From Dechloromonas hankyongensis (GTDB taxonomy: Bacteria; Pseudomonadota; Gammaproteobacteria; Burkholderiales; Rhodocyclaceae), in the NCBI RefSeq assembly GCF_022012295.1, contig NZ_JAKLTN010000001.1, positions 1,674,001 through 1,738,000 on the forward strand: a DNA stretch of 64,000 bases. The letters run 5' to 3'. Position 1 is the stretch's first letter. The number at the start of each line of letters is the position of its first letter. Positions 27,827 through 38,781 of this stretch are shown here, in pieces. Position numbers and translations under genes: made by a program. Under the pieces are notes generated by a model. The model was not told where the DNA came from and did not search any database. It saw nothing but the letters and a program-made list of their open reading frames with translations.

Positions 27827-28222
27827 TCAGCCGCTTTCTCCTGACAGGTTTTCCAGAATAGGGCAGTCCGGACGTTCGTCACCATGACAACATCTGACCA
27901 AATGAGCCAAGGCTTTCTTCATTGACTGAAGTTCTGCAAGTTTCCGGTCGAGGAAATCCAAATGCTGCTGCGCAAGTGCCTTCACTTCTCGACTGGAGCG
28001 AGTCCGGTCTTGCCAAAGATTTAGCAAACCCTGAATTTCCTCAAGCGAGAATCCAAGGTCACGCGAACGCCGGATGAATTGGAGGGTACGTAGGTCGTTT
28101 TCACCGTACTGACGATAGCCTGCATCAGTACGGCTAGCTTGGGGCAACAATCCAATACTCTCGTAGTGTCGAATCATCTTGGTTGAAACGCCTGAAATCT
28201 TGGCTGCCTCTCCAATGTTCAT
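27827..28222 (-). CDS. cueR: Cu(I)-responsive MerR-family regulator
   Basis: A 131-residue regulator with the MerR helix-turn-helix (MNIGEAAKISGVSTKMIRHYESIGLLP) and the CueR metal loop CCHGDERPDCP, whose two outer cysteines bind Cu(I) or Ag(I). It activates copA by twisting a promoter with an overlong spacer. It lies 19 bp downstream of copA in the same direction, so it is probably co-transcribed and autoregulated. Confidence 0.93.
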   Translation of the reverse strand: MNIGEAAKISGVSTKMIRHYESIGLLPQASRTDAGYRQYGENDLRTLQFIRRSRDLGFSLEEIQGLLNLWQDRTRSSREVKALAQQHLDFLDRKLAELQSMKKALAHLVRCCHGDERPDCPILENLSGESG

Positions 28223-28241
28223 CTATCTGTCCTTTCGACAC

Positions 28242-30650
28242 TTAGGTATTCGCAGTGCCACGCCAATTACGCAACAGCAATGCATTGGTCACCACACTAA
28301 CACTGCTCAGGGCCATCGCCGCACCTGCCACGACCGGATTCAGCATGCCTATGGCCGCAAGGGGAATGCCCAATACGTTATAGGCGAAGGCCCAGAACAA
28401 GCCCTGCTTGATTTTGCCGTAGGTCCGACGGGATACATCGAAAGAGTCGGCAACCAGGCGCGGGTCACCGCGCATCAGCGTGATGCCTGCCGCCTCCATG
28501 GCCACATCGGTGCCGGTTGACATGCTCAATCCGACATCGGCGGCGACCAGGCTGGGCGCATCGTTCAGACCATCGCCGACCATCGCGACAATGTATCCCC
28601 GGTCGCGCAGCGCCTGGATGGCGCTCGACTTGTCCCCCGGGAGCAATTCGGCGCGAACCTCGTCGATGCCGAGCTCCCTGGCCACAGCCAAGGCGCTTCC
28701 CCGATTGTCTCCCGTCAGCATGAAAGTCTTGATTCCCAGTTCACGTAAGCGGGTGACTGCCTGATAGGAGGCCGGCTTGATCGTGTCGCCAAAGGCGAGA
28801 AGCCCCAACAATTCGGAGGAAGAGTCCGACTGATGCAGTAGCCACGAGATAGTCTTTCCTTCGCTCTCCAGAGTCGCGGCAAGGGGACCGAGATTTCCAG
28901 GGGAAACGCCGTGTTCCTGCATCAGGCGGGAGCTCCCGAGCAGCATCAGCATCTTGCCCAACCTGGCCTGCACTCCCCGACCAGGCAATACCTTCGCCTC
29001 ACTGACTTCCGGCAAGGTGACACCGAGTTCGCGTACTTTTTCCATGACCGCGTGCGCCAGTGGATGGTCGCTGGTTTGCTGAAGCGCACCGGCTATATGC
29101 AAGACCGCTTCGTTTGTGATGCCCTCGGCCGGTTCAAATGCCACCAGGGCGGGTTTGCCTTCGGTGAGCGTGCCGGTCTTGTCGAAGGCGACAGCGGTGA
29201 CAGCGTGCGCCCGTTCAAGGGCCTCGACATCCTTGATGAGGATACCCCGGCGAGCGGCCACCCCGGTCCCCGCCATGATGGCTGTCGGGGTGGCCAAGCC
29301 CAGAGCGCACGGACATGCGATAACCAGGACGGCGACGGCGTTGATGAGAGCCTGCTCCCAATCCCCGGCGTACCACATCCATCCGGCGAAGGTGGCCACT
29401 GCCACTGCCAGCACCGCCGGAACGAAGACCGCGCTGACACGATCCACGATGCGTTGGATCGGCGCCTTGGCCGCCTGGGCGGATTCGACCAGGCGAATGA
29501 TGCGGGCCAGCGTTGTTTCCGCCCCGATGGCCATGGTGCGAACATGCAGCAGCCCCTCGCCATTGACCGAGCCCCCGGTGACCTTGTCTCCCACTGTCTT
29601 GGCCACAGGCAGGCTTTCGCCGGTAATGAGCGCTTCGTCCGCATGGCTTTGTCCATCAATTACCTCGCCATCCACCGCAATGCGTTCTCCCGGGCGGACG
29701 ACGACAAGATCGCCGATTGCCAGTCGTTCGACCGGCGTGGTCACCTCATCGCCATTGACCAATACCCGCGCTACGCTGGGTCGGAGGGCATTCAGCGCAC
29801 GAATCGCATCAGCCGTTTGTCGCTTGGCGCGTGCTTCCAGCCATTTGCCCAAGAGAACGAGCGTAATGACCGCGGTCGATGCCTCGAAATAGAGATGGGA
29901 GGCGCCTTCATCACCACGCTGTATGAGCAGATAGACCGAGAGACCGTAGGCGGCGCTGGTGCCGAGTGCGACCAGCAGATCCATATTGCCCGCCAGAGCC
30001 TTGACGGCTTTCCATCCGGCACGGTAGAAACGCCACCCCAGCCAGAACTGAACGGGGCTTGCCAGTGCGACTTGTACCCAGCCGTCGAGCATCCAATGAA
30101 CGCCGACGAAGCTGAGCAACATGGGTGCCATCAACGGTAGCGTCAGCAAGGCACTCAGGGCAATCGGCCACCACTCGGGAATACGCTTTCCAGCGGTTTC
30201 CGGTTGTTGCTCCATGACCGGATGCACCGTGTAACCGGCTTTTACAACGGGCGCCGCCAGCATGGAAAACGTCGTACTCGATAGCGCTTCAACCGTTGCC
30301 TTATCGGTTGCGAGATTGACCCAAGCATCCAGGACGCCAGGGACTTTTAACAATGCTTTCTCGACCCGACCTGCACAGGTGGCGCAGCTCATGCCGTCAA
30401 TTTTGAGTTCAATAGTTTGTATCGCGACTTCGTATCCGGCCTTTTGAACGGCCTCCGTCAGCGTTTCAATACGTACTCCTGGCGCTGTTTTCAACGACGC
30501 CTCCTCGGTTGCAAGATTGACGCTAACCTCCGTTACGCCGGCAACGTGCCGAAGCGCTGTCTCTACTCGCGAAACACAGGAAGCGCAACTCATCCCGCCA
30601 ATGCCGAGCCTGAGCTCGAGGACGGTGCCTGAATCCAGAAGAGCGGACAT
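28242..30650 (-). CDS. copA: Cu(I)-translocating P1B-type ATPase
   Basis: An 802-residue copper exporter of the inner membrane. It has two N-terminal heavy-metal domains (GMSCASC and GMSCATC), eight predicted membrane helices, the CPC motif in [12 protein letters not shown], the phosphorylation site DKTGTLTEG, the SDHPLAHAV segment and the hinge [11 protein letters not shown] chose the ATG at 30650, which has GGAG 7 bp upstream, over 30674. A CueR-type promoter lies at 30681-30711. Confidence 0.96.
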   Translation of the reverse strand: MSALLDSGTVLELRLGIGGMSCASCVSRVETALRHVAGVTEVSVNLATEEASLKTAPGVRIETLTEAVQKAGYEVAIQTIELKIDGMSCATCAGRVEKALLKVPGVLDAWVNLATDKATVEALSSTTFSMLAAPVVKAGYTVHPVMEQQPETAGKRIPEWWPIALSALLTLPLMAPMLLSFVGVHWMLDGWVQVALASPVQFWLGWRFYRAGWKAVKALAGNMDLLVALGTSAAYGLSVYLLIQRGDEGASHLYFEASTAVITLVLLGKWLEARAKRQTADAIRALNALRPSVARVLVNGDEVTTPVERLAIGDLVVVRPGERIAVDGEVIDGQSHADEALITGESLPVAKTVGDKVTGGSVNGEGLLHVRTMAIGAETTLARIIRLVESAQAAKAPIQRIVDRVSAVFVPAVLAVAVATFAGWMWYAGDWEQALINAVAVLVIACPCALGLATPTAIMAGTGVAARRGILIKDVEALERAHAVTAVAFDKTGTLTEGKPALVAFEPAEGITNEAVLHIAGALQQTSDHPLAHAVMEKVRELGVTLPEVSEAKVLPGRGVQARLGKMLMLLGSSRLMQEHGVSPGNLGPLAATLESEGKTISWLLHQSDSSSELLGLLAFGDTIKPASYQAVTRLRELGIKTFMLTGDNRGSALAVARELGIDEVRAELLPGDKSSAIQALRDRGYIVAMVGDGLNDAPSLVAADVGLSMSTGTDVAMEAAGITLMRGDPRLVADSFDVSRRTYGKIKQGLFWAFAYNVLGIPLAAIGMLNPVVAGAAMALSSVSVVTNALLLRNWRGTANT

Positions 30651-30680
30651 TTGAATCTCCAAAGGGTTTGCCATAAACCC

Positions 30681-30711
30681 ATGATGGAGCTTCCCATCAT
30701 GGGAAGGTCAA
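30681..30711 (-). promoter_or_regulatory. CueR-dependent copA promoter and operator
   Basis: On the minus strand: -35 TTGACC (30706-30711), a 19-bp spacer and -10 CATCAT (30681-30686). The spacer carries the perfect palindrome CTTCCCATCATGGGAAG (30690-30706). The overlong 19-bp spacer and the operator sequence match known CueR targets. Confidence 0.92.
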
Positions 30712-30908
30712 GCGTCTTGGTGGGACATTTCTTGGTGGAGTGCTTGCCGTTGCCATCTGCAAACAACCAATCTGAACGGTAGGTATCCGGCAAGTCAGAT
30801 GATAGGCAACTCCTGGCCGCCTCCCGCCTGCTATGTCTTTCCGCTAGCCGCCATTTTGGCGCGTGTCAGTTTTTTGACTTCCTGACCAACTTGCCACAAT
30901 TAACTCCT

Positions 30909-31595
30909 TTATGTCCGGCCCAGCTTGCGCAGCCGCGATGCGGTGACGAACACCCACAGCGTCAGCACTCCCGAAGCGAGCCGCTCATGGAGGCCGGTGT
31001 GGATGTGCGTTGCTTCGCTCGCCGACATCAGCGCCAGAAAGATCAGGCCGGTACAGCCCGAGGCGAATGAGTAGATGCTGAGCGGGCGCAGCTTGGTGTC
31101 CCGGCGAAACAGGACGGCGCTGAGCAGGGCGGCGGCAGCGAGGGACAGGAAGGCGATGGTCGCCGACAGGCCGTGCAGCCGCTGGCTGATGACTTCCGGT
31201 GCGGCGCAGCCCGGTTCGCAAGGGAATATCCCGGCGCCGATGCGGCCGATGCCGTCCGCCGCGATGAGCGCAGCGACGAGCAGCGTCAACCACGGACGAG
31301 CGGTGACCCGGGCCACCGTCGCCTGAAAAGCCGCCGCATAGCCGGCGATGAGGACTCCGCTGCCGACGAAACCGCCGAAGCGCATGAACAGTTCGGTCGT
31401 GCTGCCCCGTTCGCCGAGTTCGCTGATGTACTGGCCGACATGATCGAAGCCGGGGCGCAATTCGCCGGCCAGGGCGATGGCCGCCGCCCACAGCGCGGGG
31501 CCGAGCAGGCCGCAGACCAGGCCGAGGCGAAGCAGCGGTGGCTGATGTGCTTGCCGATGGGAGACTGGGCGGGAAACGGGGCGGGGGAGGGGCAT
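30909..31595 (-). CDS. DUF998-family membrane protein
   Basis: A 228-residue protein with about six hydrophobic helices and conserved-looking loops FDHVGQYISELGERGSTTE and GIFPCEPGC, which fit the DUF998 family of uncharacterised membrane proteins. I chose the ATG at 31595 because the longer frame to 31733 adds a Pro/Arg-rich stretch without a ribosome site. Function unknown. Confidence 0.8.
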   Translation of the reverse strand: MPLPRPVSRPVSHRQAHQPPLLRLGLVCGLLGPALWAAAIALAGELRPGFDHVGQYISELGERGSTTELFMRFGGFVGSGVLIAGYAAAFQATVARVTARPWLTLLVAALIAADGIGRIGAGIFPCEPGCAAPEVISQRLHGLSATIAFLSLAAAALLSAVLFRRDTKLRPLSIYSFASGCTGLIFLALMSASEATHIHTGLHERLASGVLTLWVFVTASRLRKLGRT

Positions 31596-31777
31596 GGCGT
31601 ATCCGGAAGCGTCCGCGATGCCCGCTATATTGCGCCTGTCTGGCGCGATGGCACCAGGTGGCGACCGACATGGAGCGGCCTGGGGCGAGAAAGCCGATGC
31701 AACTTTTGACACCGGGGGTACTCCACGTTGCATAGGTGGATCGGCGGCGCGGCTTTCGAAAAATAATGGAGAGAGCG

Positions 31778-32065
31778 ATGGTAAAGATCATAGCCAGAAT
31801 TTCAGCGAAGCCCGGTGCGGCCGCCCAGGTGCGGCAAATCCTGATCGATCTCGTTGGCCCCAGCCGGAAAGAGCCGGGTTGCCTGAGCTACGAGCTGTTT
31901 CAGGATGATGAGAATCCCGCCGATTTCATCACCATTGAGCAGTGGGCCAATAGTTCGGCTGTCGCTGCGCACATGGCCACGCCGCACGTCGGTGAAGCAA
32001 TTGCCAAGGCCGGCAGCCTGCTCGCTGTGGCGCCCCTGATTCACAGCTTCACGCAACTGGCGTAA
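31778..32065 (+). CDS. Antibiotic biosynthesis monooxygenase (ABM) domain protein
   Basis: A 95-residue protein with the ABM pattern: VKIIARISAKPGAAAQV, SRKEPGCLSYELFQD and FITIEQWANSSAVAAHMATPHV. Family members are small quinol or haem monooxygenases, such as YgiN. A GGAGAGAGCG ribosome site precedes the ATG at 31778. It lies 36 bp upstream of the acyl-CoA ligase gene in the same direction. Confidence 0.88.
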   Translation: MVKIIARISAKPGAAAQVRQILIDLVGPSRKEPGCLSYELFQDDENPADFITIEQWANSSAVAAHMATPHVGEAIAKAGSLLAVAPLIHSFTQLA

Positions 32066-32101
32066 AGCTGCGACCGCGCTGGACAACAGGAGGGACTAGC
32101 C

Positions 32102-33745
32102 ATGTCAGCCAAACCGATCGATGCAGCGCCTTCCGCCTATGCCTATCCGCTGCTCATCAAGCAACTGCTGCACACGCCGCTGGCGACCAGTCCGGAGCAG
32201 GAGATCGTCTATGCCGACAAATGCCGCTACAGCTACGCCGAGTTGAATCGCCGCATCGGCCGCCTGGGGCATGCCCTGAGCGCCCTGGGGATCGCCGGCG
32301 GCCACACGGTCGCGGTGATGGACTGGGACAGCCACCGTTATCTGGAATGCTTCTTTGCCGTTCCGATGCTGGGCGCCGTACTACTGACGGTCAATGTTCG
32401 CCTGTCGCCGGAGCAGATTCTCTACACCCTCAACCATGCCGAGGCGGACATTGTGCTGGTCAACCGGGATTTCCTCGGCGTGCTGGAGCAGATCCGGCCG
32501 GAACTGACCACGGTGCGTCAATTCGTCTTGCTGACCGACGATGAAACGAGCCTCCCAGCCGGCTTTGCCGGGGAATACGAAAACCTGCTGGCGGCCTGCC
32601 CGGATCGCTTCGACTTTCCCGATTTTGACGAAAACACCCGCGCCACCACCTTCTACACCACCGGCACGACGGGCCTGCCCAAGGGCGTCTATTTCAGCCA
32701 TCGCCAACTGGTGCTGCACACCCTGGCGGTCACCGGCGCCCTGGCCCTGATGCCGCAACAGGGAAGCTTCCATCGCGACGACGTGTACATGCCGCTGACC
32801 CCCATGTTCCACGTCCACGCCTGGGGCCTGCCCTATGTCGCCACCCTGGCCGGGGTCAAGCAGGTCTATCCGGGGCGCTACGTGCCGGAGACCATCCTCA
32901 AGCTGATCGAACGCGAAGGGGTCACCTTTTCCCATTGCGTACCGACCATCCTGAACATGCTGCTGACGGCCCCTAATGCCAGCCAGGTCGATCTTTCCCG
33001 CTGGAAGGTGATCATCGGCGGTTCGGCGCTGACCACCGGGCTGGCCGAGCTGGCGGTACGGAAGGGCATCGATGTCTTCGCCGGCTACGGCATGTCGGAA
33101 ACGGGTCCCATCCTGACGCTGGCGCAGGTGCCGCCGGATGCCGATCCCGACGCCGCCCCGCATGTAGCAACGCGGACGCGAACCGGGCGCCCGATACCGC
33201 TGGTCGATCTGCGCACGGTCGATGCCGAGATGGCCACCTTGCCCCATGACGGCAGCAGCCCCGGCGAAGTGGTGGTGCGCGCGCCGTGGCTCACCCAGGG
33301 CTATCTGAAGAATCCCGAGGCGTCGGAGCAACTGTGGGCCGGCGGCTGGCTGCATACCCAGGACGTTGGCCATATCGACGCCGACGGCTACCTGCAGGTC
33401 ACCGACCGCATCAAGGATGTGATCAAGACCGGCGGCGAGTGGATTTCCTCGCTCGAACTGGAAGACATCATCGGCCGCCATCCCGGCGTCGCCGAGACGG
33501 CCGTCATCGGCCTGCCGGACAAGGAATGGGGCGAACGGCCGCTGGCCTTGGTCGTTCTCAAGCCGGATGCCGTGGGCAAAGTCACCATTCAGGAGATCCA
33601 GGCCCATGTCCGCGCTTTTGCCGAGCAGGGGCGGATTTCCCGCTACGGCGTACCCGACCGGGTCGAGTTCGTCGAAGCCCTGCCGCGGACCAGCGTGGGC
33701 AAACTGAACAAGCGGCTGATGCGCGAACAGCGGGTAAGTGGCTGA
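32102..33745 (+). CDS. AMP-forming acyl-CoA synthetase
   Basis: A 547-residue enzyme of the ANL superfamily that activates a carboxylic acid to acyl-AMP and then acyl-CoA. The P-loop-like motif [18 protein letters not shown], the acidic motif YGMSETGP, the hinge [16 protein letters not shown] and the C-terminal catalytic lysine region [10 protein letters not shown] are all present. The sequence is closest in style to medium/long-chain fatty-acid ligases; substrate not known. Confidence 0.9.
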   Translation: MSAKPIDAAPSAYAYPLLIKQLLHTPLATSPEQEIVYADKCRYSYAELNRRIGRLGHALSALGIAGGHTVAVMDWDSHRYLECFFAVPMLGAVLLTVNVRLSPEQILYTLNHAEADIVLVNRDFLGVLEQIRPELTTVRQFVLLTDDETSLPAGFAGEYENLLAACPDRFDFPDFDENTRATTFYTTGTTGLPKGVYFSHRQLVLHTLAVTGALALMPQQGSFHRDDVYMPLTPMFHVHAWGLPYVATLAGVKQVYPGRYVPETILKLIEREGVTFSHCVPTILNMLLTAPNASQVDLSRWKVIIGGSALTTGLAELAVRKGIDVFAGYGMSETGPILTLAQVPPDADPDAAPHVATRTRTGRPIPLVDLRTVDAEMATLPHDGSSPGEVVVRAPWLTQGYLKNPEASEQLWAGGWLHTQDVGHIDADGYLQVTDRIKDVIKTGGEWISSLELEDIIGRHPGVAETAVIGLPDKEWGERPLALVVLKPDAVGKVTIQEIQAHVRAFAEQGRISRYGVPDRVEFVEALPRTSVGKLNKRLMREQRVSG

Positions 33746-33797
33746 AGCGGATTGCCGCAAGGCGCGGCCGCGACTGATACCGGGGCCGCGCTTGCTA

Positions 33798-34682
33798 TCA
33801 CAGCGATTGGACGACCGCCGCCTCGAATTTCCCGGCCTGATAGTCGCGCAAAGTCTGCTGCAGTTCCTCGCCGGTGTTCATCACGAACGGGCCGTACTGG
33901 GCAATCGGCTCCTTCAGCGGCCGGCCGGCGATGATCAGCACCCGCGCCGCTTCCGGCGCTTCGATGCACACCGCGCCGGCGCCATCGTTGGCGAGGATGG
34001 CCATGTGGTGGTCCGCCACCCCGGTGCCGCCGATGTCCACCCGGCCGCGATAGGTGTAGGTGAAGGCGTTGTGGCCGGCCGGAATCGCCTGCACGAAGCG
34101 GCTGCCCGCCGGCAGATGCACATCGAGGTAGAGTGGCTCGGTGTGCGGGCGCTGCACCGCACCGGCGATACCCTGGCTGGCGCCGGCGATGACGCGCACC
34201 CGCACGCCGTCGGCGGTGGTGAATTCCGGGATCGTCTCGGACGGGATGTCGCGATAGTTCGGCGCGATCATCTTGTCCTTGGCCGGCAGGTTGAGCCAGA
34301 GCTGGAAACCTTCCATCAGCCCGGCTTCCTGTTCCGGCAGCTCGGAATGGATCAGGCCGCTGCCGGTGGTCATCCACTGCACGCCGCCCGGGCCGAGCAG
34401 GCCGGCATTGCCGGCGCTGTCGTGGTGGCGCATGCGGCCGGCGATCATGTAGGAGACCGTTTCGAAGCCGCGGTGCGGGTGGTCGGGGAAGCCGCCGATG
34501 TAGTCGTCCGGATTCTCGTTGCGGAAGGCGTCGAGCATCAGGAAGGGATCGAGCCGGCGCTGCAGGTGTTGGGTCAGCACGCGGGTCAGGCGGACGCCGG
34601 CGCCGTCGGAGGTCGGAACCCCCTGGACCAGACGCTCGACGCTGCGGAACGCGGTGCTGTTGGTGCTGGAAACTGTACTCAT
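33798..34682 (-). CDS. Pirin-family cupin protein
   Basis: A 294-residue bicupin. The first cupin has the metal-site motif PHRGFETVSYMIAGRMRHHDSAGN, and the family signature GGVQWMTTGSGLIHSE follows. Bacterial pirins may be quercetin 2,3-dioxygenases or regulators. The start at 34682 gives MSTVSSTNSTAF. It lies downstream of azoR on the same strand (60-bp gap), so both may respond to the divergent LysR. Confidence 0.9.
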   Translation of the reverse strand: MSTVSSTNSTAFRSVERLVQGVPTSDGAGVRLTRVLTQHLQRRLDPFLMLDAFRNENPDDYIGGFPDHPHRGFETVSYMIAGRMRHHDSAGNAGLLGPGGVQWMTTGSGLIHSELPEQEAGLMEGFQLWLNLPAKDKMIAPNYRDIPSETIPEFTTADGVRVRVIAGASQGIAGAVQRPHTEPLYLDVHLPAGSRFVQAIPAGHNAFTYTYRGRVDIGGTGVADHHMAILANDGAGAVCIEAPEAARVLIIAGRPLKEPIAQYGPFVMNTGEELQQTLRDYQAGKFEAAVVQSL

Positions 34683-34742
34683 GACTAGGTGCTCCTTTGA
34701 AGGGCAGGGCGGCCGCACAAGCCGCCGCCTCGCCCCATCTGT

Positions 34743-35342
34743 TTAGGCAAAGATTTCGTCGATACGTGCCTCGGCTTCGGCGAAGGCCTTGTCCGCCGAC
34801 TCGGCGCCCATGGCCAGACCTTCGGCGAAGATGAACTCGACGTCGGTCATACCGAGGAAGGCCAGCACGTTCTTCAGGTACGGCGTCTGCGAATCGGCCG
34901 GGGTGTCGCGGTAGAGGCCGCCGCGGGCCAGCGCGACATAGACCTTCTTGCCCTTGAGCAGGCCTTCCGGGCCGTTGGCGGTGTAGCGGAAGGTGACGCC
35001 GGCGCGGGCGATGGCGTCGATCCAGGTCTTCAGTTGCACCGGCACGCCGAAGTTGTACATCGGCACGCCAAGCACGATGGCGTCGGCCGCCTGAACCTGG
35101 GCGATCAGCGCGTCGTCGAGGGCGACACGGGCCGCCTGTTCCGGCGTGCGCTGTTCGGCCGGGGTGAACAAGGCGCCGAGCGCCGGTTCGTCGAGCACCG
35201 GGTGCGGGTCGCTGGCCAGGTCGCGCAGGTCGACCACGGCAGCGGGGTTTTGCGCCGTCAGGCGGGCCGTGATGCTGTCGGCAAGGCGGGTCGAGTTGGC
35301 ACCGGCGGAACGGGCACTGGCGTTGATTTGCAGGATTTTCAT
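34743..35342 (-). CDS. azoR: FMN-dependent NADH:quinone/azo reductase
   Basis: A 199-residue flavoprotein starting [22 protein letters not shown], with the family segments [27 protein letters not shown] and [16 protein letters not shown]. AzoR-type enzymes reduce quinones and azo dyes by two electrons. The start at 35342 is after a ribosome site (GGAGAAAACG); the extension to 35405 is not needed. Divergent from a LysR gene. Confidence 0.92.
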   Translation of the reverse strand: MKILQINASARSAGANSTRLADSITARLTAQNPAAVVDLRDLASDPHPVLDEPALGALFTPAEQRTPEQAARVALDDALIAQVQAADAIVLGVPMYNFGVPVQLKTWIDAIARAGVTFRYTANGPEGLLKGKKVYVALARGGLYRDTPADSQTPYLKNVLAFLGMTDVEFIFAEGLAMGAESADKAFAEAEARIDEIFA

Positions 35343-35452
35343 GATCGTTTTCTCCAAGGTGGGGTGGGGTACGAGGCCGGCATCTGCCGTAACCATGGAG
35401 CTCATTCTATTGATCGAATATGTGGGTCGGAAGCCGTTGAAATGGGTATTAT

Positions 35453-35470
35453 TGTTCCACTAATGAAACA
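35453..35470. promoter_or_regulatory. Candidate LysR operator between azoR and its regulator
   Basis: TGTTCCA-CTAA-TGAAACA is an 18-bp inverted repeat with one mismatch, just upstream of the LysR gene and in the divergent promoter region. Position and symmetry suit a LysR-type site; not proven. Confidence 0.5.
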
Positions 35471-35482
35471 GTAGAGACACCG

Positions 35483-36385
35483 ATGAGCCTCGATGCCAAC
35501 GACCTGATCCTCTTCGCCCACATCATGGAGGCGGGCAGCTTTTCCAAGGCAGCGGAGCGTACCGGCTTGCCGAAATCGACGCTATCGCGGCGCATCACGG
35601 CGCTCGAAACCAAGCTCGGCGAGCGCCTGCTGACGCGCAGCACGCGCCGCCTGGCGATCACCGAGTTCGGCGAGCGCATCCTCGACCACGCCAAGCGCCT
35701 GCTCGAAGAAACCGAAGCCGCCTCGGCCATGGCGCTGCATCGGCAGGGCACGCCGCGCGGCGTGCTGCGGGTTTCGATGCCGCCCGATTTCCGTGAACTG
35801 GATCTGACCCCCTTGCTTCTGCAATTCGCTGCGAGTTATCCGGAAGTGCGCCTTGAACTCGACCTGTCACCGCGCCGCGTCGATCTGCTGGCCGAACGCT
35901 TCGACCTCGCCGTGCGCGCCGCCAGCCGCTTGCCCGACGACGGCACGCTGGTTGCCCGCAAGCTGTGCGACATGCTGAACGGCCTCTACGCCAGCACGGC
36001 CTACCTGAAACGCTACGGCATCCCGGCCAGCCCGCCCGAACTGCTCGACCACGTCGGCCTGCGCCTGATCGGCGGCAATGGAGAAGCGCTGCCATGGCGC
36101 CTGTCGCGCGGCACCGAAACCTGGGAAGGCCTGCCCAACGGCCCGCTGGCCGCCAATTCACCCAGCCTGCAGCGCGACCTCGCCGCCCACGGCATGGGCA
36201 TCGTCGCCCTTGACGAGCGCTTCGCCGAAAAAATGATGGAGCAAGGCCTGCTCCAGCGCGTGCTCCCCGATTGGTCCCTGCCCACCGTCACCCTGTGGTG
36301 TGTTACCCCGGGCAGACGCCTGATACCGACACGGACTACGGCGTTTATTGAGTTGTTGCGGAATGCGCTGACGAGAGGGCGTTAG
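35483..36385 (+). CDS. LysR-family regulator divergent from azoR
   Basis: A 300-residue regulator with helix-turn-helix DLILFAHIMEAGSFSKAAERTGLPKSTLSRRITALETKLG and a C-terminal effector domain. Such regulators next to azoR and pirin genes commonly respond to quinones or electrophiles (context inference). The stop codon overlaps an AGGAGCC/GGCTCCT hairpin. Confidence 0.88.
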   Translation: MSLDANDLILFAHIMEAGSFSKAAERTGLPKSTLSRRITALETKLGERLLTRSTRRLAITEFGERILDHAKRLLEETEAASAMALHRQGTPRGVLRVSMPPDFRELDLTPLLLQFAASYPEVRLELDLSPRRVDLLAERFDLAVRAASRLPDDGTLVARKLCDMLNGLYASTAYLKRYGIPASPPELLDHVGLRLIGGNGEALPWRLSRGTETWEGLPNGPLAANSPSLQRDLAAHGMGIVALDERFAEKMMEQGLLQRVLPDWSLPTVTLWCVTPGRRLIPTRTTAFIELLRNALTRGR

Positions 36386-36405
36386 GAGCCTGGGGGGGGG
36401 CTCCT
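36384..36405 (+). terminator. Possible terminator hairpin after the LysR gene
   Basis: AGGAGCC and GGCTCCT flank a run of T and seven G. The stem overlaps the stop codon, and a short T-run follows about 12 bp downstream, so termination is possible but weak. Confidence 0.4.
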
Positions 36406-36538
36406 GTCGGCTGGTTTTTGGCGCGTCAGCGCCATCAATGTGCAGGGGTACTCGCCACCCAGGCGATCCTGTCGATGTTTCCCTGTTCCAGCTGCAGCTG
36501 GCTGCATCGTATGTCCATCCGTTATACGGCAGCTGCTC

Positions 36539-37591
36539 TTATTGAAAAATGCGATGCCGCCGATGCCATTCGCTGTCCACGTCGGCAAAGAAGGAGAGTC
36601 CGGCATCGATAACGTCGGCATCGTAGATTTTGCCCCGACCCTCGCGCAGTTCGCGCAGCGCCTCGTTCAAATGGCGGCCCGGTCGATAAGGGCGGTGCGA
36701 AATGATGGCGTCGAACACGTCAGCCACTGCGATGATTCGTGCCTCCAGGCATATCGCGTCGCCTTTCAGGCCATTCGGATAACCGCTCCCATCCAGCCTC
36801 TCATGGTGCTGGAGGACCATGTCGGCAATCGGCCAGGGAAATTCGATGCCGCGCAGGATTTCGTGGCCGATCTCGCAGTGGCAGCGAATGATCGCGTACT
36901 CCGGCTGGGATAGCGTTCCCGGGCGATTGAGAATCTCCGCGGGGATCGAAATCTTGCCAATATCGTGGATCGTTGCGCCGAGGTGCAGGCCGAACAACTG
37001 CTCTTCGCCGAGCTGCATGATGCGCCCGATTTCTGTCGCCAGGGCGGCCACCTGCCGCTGGTGGCCCGCGGTGTACGGATCTCGCTTCTCGATGGCGAGC
37101 GCGATGGCTTCGATCATGCTGCTGAAGGACTTGGCCAGGCGGATACCTTGCTCGCGGGCTTGTTCCTCTGCGGCCTTAAGCTGCGTGATGTTCTCGTGGG
37201 AGACGACGATCCGGATATTGCTGCCGGACGGAAAAGGCGTAACCGTGAGCAGGAACCAGCGTTGCTCCCAAGGCGCGTGGCAAGGGTACTCCATCTGAAA
37301 TTTGGGTGAATGCCCGGCGAGTACGCTGCGGATGCCTGCCGCGACGGCGCCGGCGATGCGTTGGTCGTCACTACTGCCGGAACTGTCGTCAATGGAGGCG
37401 GTGGCAAGTCGTTCGAGCATTTCCACGTAGTTGCTACCAATGCCGTAGCAGGGAAGGCGGCTGCCGTTGTCATCGGAAAAGCGCCTCCATGCTTCGTTGA
37501 CCGCGACAATCAGGCCATCGCCGTCCAGAAGCGCGACGTGAGCAGTCAGGGCGTCGATGACTGAAATCGCACTGGCCGGTACTGTGTTCAT
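36539..37591 (-). CDS. PAS/HD-GYP cyclic-di-GMP phosphodiesterase
   Basis: A 350-residue protein. Residues about 10-140 form a PAS-like sensor (HVALLDGDGLIVAVNEAWRRFS). Residues about 165-340 form an HD-GYP domain: HLGATIHDIGKISIPAEIL holds the HD pair and Lys, and HHERLDGSGYPNGLKGD holds the GYP motif. It should hydrolyse cyclic-di-GMP. It has no membrane helix and no operon partner. The 287 bp before it hold no recognised gene. Confidence 0.9.
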   Translation of the reverse strand: MNTVPASAISVIDALTAHVALLDGDGLIVAVNEAWRRFSDDNGSRLPCYGIGSNYVEMLERLATASIDDSSGSSDDQRIAGAVAAGIRSVLAGHSPKFQMEYPCHAPWEQRWFLLTVTPFPSGSNIRIVVSHENITQLKAAEEQAREQGIRLAKSFSSMIEAIALAIEKRDPYTAGHQRQVAALATEIGRIMQLGEEQLFGLHLGATIHDIGKISIPAEILNRPGTLSQPEYAIIRCHCEIGHEILRGIEFPWPIADMVLQHHERLDGSGYPNGLKGDAICLEARIIAVADVFDAIISHRPYRPGRHLNEALRELREGRGKIYDADVIDAGLSFFADVDSEWHRRHRIFQ

Positions 37592-37878
37592 GGCATTCTT
37601 TTTTTTCTGATTAATAGTCGCTGGGGAAGTTGAATTTCATAGAACGACATAGACATTCGCCAGCAATGTCAGAAGTGTCGGCGTACCTGCAATTCGTTGT
37701 CAATGGTGGTTTTCCGAGGGGCTGGTCGCTGCCCCTGCCGAAGAAGGGGAGGTGTTCGTGCTCGACGGCGGCACGTGCTTGCCGGCCACGCCTGTACCAG
37801 CAAGGAAACGAAGTGCAGCCCACGGTTTCCTGGCGACAAGCGGCAACACAAAACCGTGCTCGGTCTCGCGTTCTGCCT

Positions 37879-38316
37879 CTAGTCAGCGGACGCCATCGCC
37901 TCTGCCTCCATAGCCCGGGCAATGAGTTCGAAATCATGGTCGGACACTTCGAACAGACCGAAACGGAGCTGGTATCCCCAGTTCTTCTTACCTGCCGAAA
38001 ATTCCAGCCGGTCCAGCAGCGGGGCGATGGGGGCCGCCTTGGCCTCGGCCCAGCGCACATCCCGGCGAAAAGGGTGAAAGCCGTTCCCCATGTCCGCCTG
38101 GTAGGGCTCGCCGGTCACTACCCGGCCGAGGGCCGTGAAGCAGCGGAGGGGAGTCGGCTCGCCGAATTTATCGGTCGGCGAGTAATAGACGACACCATCC
38201 CCTGGCCGTATCCGCCGAAGGGGCGCCGCCTTGCCATGGCACACCTGCATGAAGCCGCCGGCCCGACCGATGCGGACGTGTTCCGCCGACGCGACGGCGA
38301 TCCAGTTGCGGCTCAT
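37879..38316 (-). CDS. EVE-domain protein
   Basis: A 145-residue protein starting [25 protein letters not shown] and containing the PUA-fold pattern [15 protein letters not shown] and [13 protein letters not shown] domains bind modified bases in RNA or DNA; this stand-alone type is unassigned. Its start overlaps the VOC gene stop by 4 bp, so the two are coupled. Confidence 0.88.
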   Translation of the reverse strand: MSRNWIAVASAEHVRIGRAGGFMQVCHGKAAPLRRIRPGDGVVYYSPTDKFGEPTPLRCFTALGRVVTGEPYQADMGNGFHPFRRDVRWAEAKAAPIAPLLDRLEFSAGKKNWGYQLRFGLFEVSDHDFELIARAMEAEAMASAD

Positions 38317-38684
38317 GGCTGGCTCGGGGCAAAGACCCGCAGGCGATGACCATCCGGATCAAGGCCGACAAAGGTGTAGCCGAAATCCATTCTGGTTGGT
38401 GCCTGCGCGATGGCGATGCCTTTGGCCTTCCATTGGGCGTGGCGGGGTTCCACCTCGGCATCGTCGCCTACGGCGAAAGCCAGTTCGCCGCCGCCTGCTC
38501 CGGCAACTGCCTTGGGCGCCACCGTCTCGCGGGCCCAAAGGCCCAGCATCGTGCCGTTGTCCAGGGCAAACATGGCGAAGGTGGGCGATGCCTCGACCGG
38601 CTGGCAGCCCAGCAGATCGGCATAGAAAGCCGCACTGGCCGCGGGTTGGGCGACGTAAAGAAGCAGGAAATTGGGATGGTTCAT
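38313..38684 (-). CDS. VOC-family (glyoxalase/bleomycin resistance-like) protein
   Basis: A 123-residue protein starting [26 protein letters not shown], the classical vicinal-oxygen-chelate opening, and ending with the second beta-alpha repeat ([18 protein letters not shown]). Enzyme or binding function is unassigned. It is the first gene of a pair with the EVE gene. Confidence 0.88.
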   Translation of the reverse strand: MNHPNFLLLYVAQPAASAAFYADLLGCQPVEASPTFAMFALDNGTMLGLWARETVAPKAVAGAGGGELAFAVGDDAEVEPRHAQWKAKGIAIAQAPTRMDFGYTFVGLDPDGHRLRVFAPSQP

Positions 38685-38781
38685 GGCGATTCTCCGATCA
38701 GGTTGGTGAAACCGGCCGGGGTTGGCCGATCCATGGGCTAATCGTAGAAGCAGCCAGTGACAGTTTCTGTCAGCAGTCGAA

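Noticed and set aside
32381..33760. 459-codon minus-strand frame opposite the acyl-CoA ligase
   Set aside because: Antisense shadow of a well-supported enzyme gene; no domain recognised.
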